Positions 57,512 through 64,000 of a DNA stretch of 64,000 bases are shown here, in pieces; position 1 is the stretch's first letter; each line of letters opens with the position of its first letter. The notes below the pieces were generated by a model that did no database searches, was not told the origin of the DNA, and saw only the letters and a program-made list of their open reading frames with translations. Both the position numbers and the translations under genes were made by a program. This stretch comes from Lasiosphaeris hirsuta. Lineage: Eukaryota > Ascomycota > Sordariomycetes > Sordariales > Lasiosphaeriaceae. The stretch covers positions 1,922,001 through 1,986,000 of the forward strand of contig JAUKUA010000006.1 in assembly GCA_030549175.1 (NCBI GenBank), in the 5' to 3' direction.

Positions 57512-60232
57512 ATGCCCGACATCCAACCTCGCGATCTCGACGACGGCTGTCCCGATAACGCCCCCGAGCAGCTGCAAGAGTTACGCCATGACGGTTCCGT
57601 CCTTGCCATTGCCGTCTCCGACGAGTACATATTTTCTGGCACAAGCAATGGCGAGATTGCCGTCTGGTCGCTAGGCACCTACCAGCTCGTCCAGACCATC
57701 CAGGCCCACAAGCACAGCATCCTCTGCCTCTTCCTTACCGAAGATCGCAAGTACCTCTTCTCGAGTGCCTGCGAGCCCATAATCAGCGTGTGGTGCCCCA
57801 AGACATTTAACCGCCTCTACGAGATATACAGCACATACGACGTGGGTGACGTCTTCAGTGTCGCGTACTCGGCACAGCGCGGCACCGTCTATTTCGGCAC
57901 ACAGACCCAGGACATACAATGGGCCTGCCTGAATGACCCCTCGATACAGGTGTCGCAAGACTCTACGAGCCATCCGGACAAGCGACAACACCGCTTCTTC
58001 GACTCGCACGCTGTTGGCGGCACATCTACCCCGCGCCGGACCGAGGAGCACTATGCCCTGATTCCGCGGGCGCAGACCGTGCTAGAGGTCGACTCGGGGG
58101 CTGTTCGCCAGTACGCGCATTACGGTTGGATTTTTTGCATGAAGATTGCCAAGGGCCCCTCAGTCTTGGTGGATGTGGACGAGGAGGTCCTTGTGTCTGG
58201 CGGTGGAGACGGCACGATCAAGCTGTGGAAGCTGAGCGATGAGGGTCCTGAATACGGTGGTGGTGAGAGGGTCGTAGGCGACATTGAAGAGCTCATGGTA
58301 CTTGGCGAGGACGATAGTGAGTCTGTCATGTCTCTCGAAATCGACGGTTCCTTCCTGTATGCGGGCAAACTGGGGGGCATCATCGAGCTGTGGGACATCG
58401 ACACCAAGCAGAAGCTACGGGTCATCAAGGCGCACGATGGTAATGTCAACACGGTCAGGATGAGTTTTGGCCTCCTTTGGAGCGCCTCAACTGGTGGCTC
58501 GGCATCGGTAAGGACGCATCTGCTAGCTGCATGGCGCAAATCTGACAAGCAGCAGAAACACAGTACCGTCCATTACGGCAGAGACGCCAACGGCGCCTCG
58601 CCCAATGTCAACCAAAAGTACCAGTGTCTGAGTCGATGGAAGGCGCACAACGCCAAGATTCTGTCGTCAGCAGTCGCCGCGCACCACAACGACCAGCTCT
58701 TCATTACCGGTGCCAGCGATAATTCTGTCCGCGTTTGGCGCGTTAACGGCCTGCCGACTAGGGCAGAACAAGACGTTGGGGTATCCGATAACATGATGCT
58801 GAAGTCGCTCGAAGACTTTGTTTCTTACAAGACAGTGTCGTCGCGCCCCGAGTTTACCGAAGACTGTCGAAAGGGTGCTACCTTCCTTGGTTCGCTCTTC
58901 AAGCGGTTGGGCGCCCAAGTGGAGATGCTCAGCACCGGCGGGCTGCATAATCCTGTCGTGTACGCCAAGTTTGGCGGCAAACTCGAACCCGCAGAGAAGC
59001 GGAAGCGCATCCTTTTCTACGGCCACTACGACGTTGTCCCCGCAGATACCAAGAGCGGAAACTGGCAGACCGACCCCTTTAAGCTAAAGGGTCAGGATGG
59101 CTATCTGTACGGCCGTGGTGTCAGCGATAACAAAGGCCCCATCATCGCCGCCCTCTACGCCGTCTCCGACCTGCTACAGGACAGAGAACTCGACTCGGAT
59201 ATCGTCTTCCTCATCGAAGGCGAGGAAGAGTCGGGTTCACGCGGCTTCCAGGACACCATCCGCCGAAACAAGGCCCTCGTTGGTCGCATTGACTACGTGC
59301 TCCTCGCCAACAGTTACTGGTTGGACGACGAAGTTCCCTGCCTGACATACGGGCTTCGCGGTGTTCTGCACGCGACTGTATGCATCGACTCCAAGCACCC
59401 AGACTTGCATTCTGGCGTCGACGGCAGCAACATGCTTTCGGAGCCGCTGAGTGACTTGACGTTGCTATTGAGCAAACTCAAGGGCCGCAAAAACCACGTC
59501 AATATCCCGGGCTTCTACGATGGCATCCTCCCCGTTACAGAGGAGGAAGAGCTGCGCTACGACGATATTGCGAGCATCCTGATCCGGCGCAACCCTGCCA
59601 ACGGCCCGATTGATGCCCTCAAGCGCAGCCTCATGGCCCGCTGGCGCGAGCCCAATTTGACCATTCATCGGTACAACGTTTCTGGACCGGATGGCAGTCT
59701 CATCAGCAGCCATGCCACGGCGAACGTGAGCATTCGATTAGTGCCAGGACAAGAGGTAGAGGATGTAATCGATTCGCTCAGGGACTTCATGCGGTCCGAG
59801 TACGAGGCCTTCGAAAGCGACAACACCTTGACGATTCGGATTGACAACAAGGCGGAGCCGTGGCTTGGCGTGCCTGGGAACTACATCTTCAAAACGCTAG
59901 AAGAGGCGGTCATGAGGGCGTGGGCCAACCCAGCCACAGAAGCGAACGGAGTTGCGCTGCCACCTGCCAATGAGAACGGGAACCCGGTGGCCAACGGCAG
60001 TGGGAATACCGAGGGCGCGGCAGCCCCTAGTAAGAGCAGGAAGCCGCTTTACATCCGCGAGGGCGGATCGATTCCTCCGATTCGCTTCCTCGAGAAGGAG
60101 TTCAACGCTCCGGCGGCGCACTTGCCATGCGGGCAGGCGAGCGACGCGGCGCATTTGCACAATGAGAGACTTCGATATTTGAACTTGACGAAAAGTAGGG
60201 AGATTTTCCGGACCATCTTCCGGAAGTTGTAG
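57512..60232 (+). CDS. DUG2: Dug2-like glutathione-degradation protein (WD40 + M20 peptidase)
   Basis: The ATG at 57512 (MPDIQPRDLDDG) is the first usable start. A 45-nt intron at 58508..58552 (donor GTAAGG, branch CTGAC, acceptor CAG) is predicted; being a multiple of three it leaves the frame open either way. Spliced length 891 aa. Residues about 25-420 are WD40 repeats (GEIAVWSL, GGGDGTIKLWKL, GGIIELWDI, GASDNSVRVWRV). The M20 domain follows with metal-site motifs LFYGHYDVVPA, YGRGVSDNKGP, IEGEEESGSRG and HPDLHSGVDGS, and a late His in ASDAAHLHNERLR. This WD40-M20 fusion is diagnostic of Dug2, which with Dug3 forms the gamma-glutamyl amidotransferase that starts cytosolic glutathione breakdown. 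Confidence 0.93.
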   Translation: MPDIQPRDLDDGCPDNAPEQLQELRHDGSVLAIAVSDEYIFSGTSNGEIAVWSLGTYQLVQTIQAHKHSILCLFLTEDRKYLFSSACEPIISVWCPKTFNRLYEIYSTYDVGDVFSVAYSAQRGTVYFGTQTQDIQWACLNDPSIQVSQDSTSHPDKRQHRFFDSHAVGGTSTPRRTEEHYALIPRAQTVLEVDSGAVRQYAHYGWIFCMKIAKGPSVLVDVDEEVLVSGGGDGTIKLWKLSDEGPEYGGGERVVGDIEELMVLGEDDSESVMSLEIDGSFLYAGKLGGIIELWDIDTKQKLRVIKAHDGNVNTVRMSFGLLWSASTGGSASVRTHLLAAWRKSDKQQKHSTVHYGRDANGASPNVNQKYQCLSRWKAHNAKILSSAVAAHHNDQLFITGASDNSVRVWRVNGLPTRAEQDVGVSDNMMLKSLEDFVSYKTVSSRPEFTEDCRKGATFLGSLFKRLGAQVEMLSTGGLHNPVVYAKFGGKLEPAEKRKRILFYGHYDVVPADTKSGNWQTDPFKLKGQDGYLYGRGVSDNKGPIIAALYAVSDLLQDRELDSDIVFLIEGEEESGSRGFQDTIRRNKALVGRIDYVLLANSYWLDDEVPCLTYGLRGVLHATVCIDSKHPDLHSGVDGSNMLSEPLSDLTLLLSKLKGRKNHVNIPGFYDGILPVTEEEELRYDDIASILIRRNPANGPIDALKRSLMARWREPNLTIHRYNVSGPDGSLISSHATANVSIRLVPGQEVEDVIDSLRDFMRSEYEAFESDNTLTIRIDNKAEPWLGVPGNYIFKTLEEAVMRAWANPATEANGVALPPANENGNPVANGSGNTEGAAAPSKSRKPLYIREGGSIPPIRFLEKEFNAPAAHLPCGQASDAAHLHNERLRYLNLTKSREIFRTIFRKL

Positions 60233-61768
60233 CCCATTATCATTGGGTTCATAAACTGAGATGGTTTTCCTTACTGGCCCGTGTGGAAGGGTAAAAGGAC
60301 CAGGAAAAGAAGAAAAAATGAGTGGATGGAACTTGTGGGTTTTCTTGATTGTGGAGCGTGCAAGCGGTATTGATAGACAAAACTGTGGCGTGTTGTGATT
60401 TAGCTATTATTTGTGCGGCAATGTCATTACTTTTGGAGTTTGAGCTAGCCTGACGAGCTCACTGTCTAGGTTGGTTCATTTTCTGCCGTTTTTCTTTTGT
60501 ACCGTCACCTACCTAGCAAGCTGCCATGGTCCCATTGTTTCAGCGACATCGTACAGTATACCATGTCTCATCGGATTATTATTACTTGGATGGCACCGTA
60601 CGCAGGGAGTAGGAACTTCCTGATCGAGCCCCTGATTACTGCGTAGTATTGTTTGCTTTTTAAATTGCGCTAATACGATTATAGAAATACGGCGAGCACT
60701 GCAATTTTAGCCCCAGGGGAGGGTTTCGACAGCATAGTTGCCTCAAGGGGTATAGGGTATCATCATGGGTTCGGTCACAGTCGAATGAAGCATCAGACCA
60801 TGGACGGTTCGGATCGAATTACGGGGCGCCGCGCGTCACCCGTCTTTTTTCATCCGCTCCAACGTAAGCCTATTTAATCCCGCGTGCTGAGGATGGAACT
60901 GCCGCGACTATCGGAGCTGGAACCCGTCCCGATTTTTCCAGAACTGTCGTGGACCCCGCCATGGTCGAGCCAAGGAAGCTATAGTCGTGCTGCCATTTAG
61001 CTGAGGGAAGCTTAATGGGCTATATAAGCTTCTAGCTCTGATGAAATTCTCCGGTGAAACGTTTCGCTCGGCTACATGCAGGGACAGTAGGCTACACACC
61101 CCATGCCCCCTTTTTGGGGTAGGGTTCTGCAAGCCCTCCCGGACCTTGGCCCGGGAATCTGGGTGCATGCCCGCCATTGGCATGTCGGTGTCGCAGTCGA
61201 AATCGCCGAAGCAAGCTTCACGGAACGGTATGATGTTGCGCGCATGGCAATGCTACGAATGGAAGAAGAGGTACGTTTCCTTTCGGGTGAATAACATGAG
61301 CCCACGACGGATCCACAAACTTCAAGTGCCATACCTAATGTCCTGAGAGCTTACCCTGGTGATAGTACCTCGGATGGATTGACCAGACCAAAAACTCTGG
61401 GATGAGGAGGTGCGAAATATCGAGTTTGGAACCAGCCGCCTCGACGAATGGCGGGATCGCTGGTTACAGCCGAGAACCCAGATTGTGGGCAGAGCACCGA
61501 AGCGGAGAAGCGTGCGTGCTCAAAATCTCTGAGAGCCGTTTTTCCATAGTGGCCGCCAGGGCAGCCATATTGTGGCTTTCAATCGCGACATGGCCCAGCG
61601 TGCGTCGCCGACGTGTCTCAGAGATGGAGACGGAACAGAACCAGGTAAAAGTTGGAGTCGGAGCTCGAGCTGGCGTGGCTTAAGAGCTTCCGCCCTCTTG
61701 TCTCTCCCCCAAGAATTGTTTGTACCTTCTCTCTCGGTGCATCGCCCACTCGGCCGAACTCGACGACG
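60233..61768. other. Intergenic region, no supported gene
   Basis: 3' flank of Dug2 and promoter of the CBM18 gene. A TATATAAG at about 61022 precedes short open frames near 61041-61350 on both strands, but none has a family signature, so no gene is called. Confidence 0.4.
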
Positions 61769-62965
61769 ATGCGTGCGGCTACTGTCTTTACTGCCCTGTC
61801 GGCCTTGGTAGGCCTTTCCCTCGCCCAGCTCCAGGTGTCGGAGGATGGCACCTGCGGCTTGCCGGGCGGCTTCTCCTGCATTGGCTCACAGGATGGGAGC
61901 TGCTGCTCGCAGAGCGGATGGTGCGGGCAGTCGGTGGACCATTGTGGCCCGGGATGCCAGGGCGGTTACGGAACATGTGGCAACGGCTTCGTGAGCGATG
62001 TGCCCATCACGACCAGAGCCACCAGCAGGCCGATACTGCCAACACCGCCAAGCCAGTCGGTTTCCATGATCTACATCACCGAGGTCGTACGGTCAACGCT
62101 CGTGAGGACATCAGTCATATACGACCGGTCGAGTGCCATCACCGTCACCTACACCAGCTACAGTCTGCGGCCACTCCCTATCCGGACAACAATAACTGAG
62201 ACCATCACTCAGACGTCCCAGACGACGGCCACGGCTACGAGTGTCGAGCTCAAGACCACGACAGTCCCAGTCACAACGGTGCAGACTAACACGGTAACGC
62301 TGAACACAACGTCAACGCAGTTCGCCTCGACCACGTCGACCATCTTTTCCATTGTGTTTGCCACCGTCTTCAACACGATCAACGTGACCAGCTTCTCCAC
62401 CGTCTGGCAGACGGCCACAGAAACGCAGACGACGACGATCAACACAACACAGTACTGGAACGCGACGGTGACCTCGACCGAAGTGCGCTCGACGACGGTG
62501 ACGTCGGTGAACACGGTCGACCAAACGCGCTATCTCAACGTGACATCGACAGCCCTGCTCACCGAGACGACGACAGCCGCCGTGACCTCGTTCGCGACGG
62601 TCAACGCAACGCGCTACCAGGACCTGACGCTGTTCACGACCAAGACGGAGACCTCGCAGGTTCCCGTCACCACGACGCGCGTCATCGACGCGACCCAGAC
62701 CAACGTGGTGACGGCCACGACCGACCTTACGCGGTTCTGGAACGCCACGTCGTTCGCGCAGGTGACCGTGACCAACACGGTTGATGCGACGCGCTTCCTC
62801 AGCGAGACGACGACGATCCCACTCACGCGCACCGTCACGCGCACCGTCGAGGAGGTCACGACGCGTACGGTTGATGTATCGCGCCTGGTGAACCTGACCA
62901 GCATCGTCACCGAGACGCGCACGGTCACGGCGACCGTGGCGGTGCCGCTGTCGGCGAGTCCGTGA
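61769..62965 (+). CDS. Secreted chitin-binding (CBM18) protein with Thr-rich repeats
   Basis: The ATG at 61769 gives a clear signal peptide (MRAATVFTALSALVGLSLAQ); 398 aa, single exon. Residues 29-70 form a hevein-type chitin-binding module with eight Cys (29, 37, 45, 46, 52, 59, 63, 70) including SCCSQSGWCG. The remainder is about 300 residues dominated by Thr, Val and Ser in degenerate tandem units around T-V-[ND]-x-T-R-[YF], with many NxT glycosylation sites. No catalytic domain and no clear GPI signal. It is likely a cell-wall or apoplastic chitin-binding glycoprotein with a highly O-glycosylated stalk. Confidence 0.88.
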   Translation: MRAATVFTALSALVGLSLAQLQVSEDGTCGLPGGFSCIGSQDGSCCSQSGWCGQSVDHCGPGCQGGYGTCGNGFVSDVPITTRATSRPILPTPPSQSVSMIYITEVVRSTLVRTSVIYDRSSAITVTYTSYSLRPLPIRTTITETITQTSQTTATATSVELKTTTVPVTTVQTNTVTLNTTSTQFASTTSTIFSIVFATVFNTINVTSFSTVWQTATETQTTTINTTQYWNATVTSTEVRSTTVTSVNTVDQTRYLNVTSTALLTETTTAAVTSFATVNATRYQDLTLFTTKTETSQVPVTTTRVIDATQTNVVTATTDLTRFWNATSFAQVTVTNTVDATRFLSETTTIPLTRTVTRTVEEVTTRTVDVSRLVNLTSIVTETRTVTATVAVPLSASP

Positions 62966-63132
62966 ATGGGTTATATACTAGGGGGGTTTGAGGGGAGGGT
63001 TTGGGGGGGGGGGGGATGGAATGGGATGGGAAAATGAGATGGGCATGGTTGTAACTGCAGTTTTGGGTTGTGTGTGTCAGATTACTATCAATTTGAACTT
63101 GAACTTCTCCGTCGCGATGACACACAAATGAG

Positions 63133-64000
63133 TTAGACGATGTGGCCCTCCGTTTCCGACACCGAGCCTTCGCCGGGCATCACAATTGGCTCGGGCTGTG
63201 TCGCTTCCGCGAGGCGGTGTTCGCCATCCTTGGGCCCCGACACAAGCGCGGCCGTTTCCCGCTTTTTGATCTGCTGCGTTTGCATTTCCTGCCGTGACAC
63301 ATATTAGCTGTTTGATATCTTGCAGAGAAATAGCGGTGACTTTACCTCCTCGACCGTCCCCATAATGACATAGCGCGTCACCTGCACCTGCTCCTTCTGC
63401 TTGAAGCGGATGGCGCGCGCGATGGCTTGGTTCTCGACGCTGGGGTTCCATTGCGGCTCGATGATGAATATGCGATTGGCGGCCGTGAGGTTCAATCTGG
63501 ATTGTGTCAGTCGACCCGTCTCACGGGAGGTTGCGACAACCACTCACCCGAATGCGCCCGTGCCGGTCGTCATGAGGAGCACGCGCACGTTCTGCGTGTC
63601 ATCGGCAAACTGGTCGATGATGCCCTGGCGCTTAGACACGGGCACCTCGCCGTCAACGCGGGTGAAGGAGATGTTCTCGTCGGTGAGGTGCTTGTCGATC
63701 AGGTGCAGCGTCCGGGTCCAGCACGAGAAGATGATGCTCTTCTTTTTCTCTAGGTCCACCTTGAGGTCCTTGATCAGGCTCTGCATCTTGGTCGAAAAGC
63801 CCGACTGGTTGAAGTAGTGCTTGTGGTGCGAGCTGGACGTGTCGTGCGGGCCGCCGTCGTCGTCGCCGCCCCCCTCGGCCATGTCGACGTCGCCGAAGCG
63901 CGTGCACAGCGGGCAGTGGTTTATGTCGGCGCAATCGTCGAGGCAGTCGGAGCACAGCGAGTGCTTGCAGCTCTGCTCGACAAAGTGATGGTTCCGGCCC
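63133..64000 (-). CDS. SNF2-family RING helicase, C-terminal part
   Basis: The gene runs off the right end of the window. Visible exons: 64000..63548, 63496..63346 and 63288..63133, joined by a 51-nt intron (donor GTGAGT, acceptor ATCCAG) and a 57-nt one (donor GTAAAG, acceptor GGCAG). The edge carries a RING finger C-terminal half (CKHSLCSDCLDDCADINHCP, LC). Helicase-C motifs follow: KKKSIIFSCWTRTLHLID, FTRVDGEVPVSKRQGIIDQF, VLLMTTGTGAFGLNLTAANR, FIIEPQWNPSVENQAIARA, then a tail ending SVSETEGHIV. This fits RAD5/RAD16-like or other fungal SNF2-RING translocases acting in DNA repair or chromatin; the exact subfamily cannot be set from the C-terminus alone. Confidence 0.88.

Noticed and set aside
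61041..61346. 101-codon frame just after a TATATAAG
   Set aside because: The TATA box lies only about 20 bp before the ATG and the encoded sequence has no family; competing frames exist on both strands.
1..64000. CRISPR arrays, rRNA operons, tRNA genes
   Set aside because: No regularly spaced repeats and no convincing A-box/B-box pairs or rRNA sequence found by eye; a tRNA scan would be decisive for tRNAs.

Overview
The window looks like nuclear DNA of a filamentous ascomycete, probably a Sordariomycete close to Sordariales/Chaetomiaceae. This is inferred from short 50-75 nt GT-AG introns with CTRAC/CTGAC branch points, GC-rich genes beside AT-rich gene-poor blocks, and gene families typical of such fungi: GH7 cellulase, HET domain, UstYa-like, sphingolipid delta-8 desaturase, Dug2 and Tim17. 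No bacterial features (operons, Shine-Dalgarno sites, CRISPR) are seen.

Layout. (1) 1-10.4 kb is mostly a genic block: the 3' end of a TMEM205-like gene, a papain-like protease, a dual-specificity phosphatase, a Nudix ADP-sugar pyrophosphatase, an F-box relic, a 568-aa protein with a STAND-type N-terminal region, and a cytochrome P450 whose first intron has a non-canonical GA donor. (2) 10.9-28.7 kb is accessory DNA rich in relics. It holds an AAA-ATPase fragment, two paralogous coiled-coil/nuclease/kinase genes (13.0-15.4 and 25.1-27.4 kb), a 921-bp element with 39-bp inverted ends, a nitrate-transporter relic, a HET-domain relic, a repeated coiled-coil ORF and a divergent NTPase-like relic. 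(3) 29.1-37.5 kb mixes intact genes (GH7 endoglucanase, GNAT acetyltransferase, a six-exon protein kinase) with relics (UstYa-like, a membrane protein). (4) 37.5-45.3 kb is AT-rich and gene-poor, with a broken small secreted cysteine-rich protein and a broken F-box gene. (5) 45.4-64 kb is a conserved block: delta-8 desaturase, SnoaL-like protein, an Arg/Ser-rich protein, a type-2 asparaginase, Tim17, Dug2, a CBM18 cell-wall protein and the 3' end of a SNF2-family helicase.

Main biological signal. Many disabling stops in the relics fit CAG/CAA to TAG/TAA or TGG to TAG, i.e. CpA to TpA on one strand, as expected from mild repeat-induced point mutation (RIP). A pair of 43-bp repeats at 23.9-24.05 kb gives an internal control: each carries a stop where the other has a Gln codon. 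The best candidate for a poorly described system is the nuclease-kinase family. Both copies keep a candidate PD-(D/E)xK-like ExK motif and an atypical kinase motif (HGDVRxxN) but are split by such stops, and copy 2 lies head-to-head with an NTPase-like gene. This resembles the modular effector, conflict and allorecognition repertoires of fungi, but that role is inference.

Splice models marked as summing to a whole number of codons were checked by hand arithmetic. No database search was possible.
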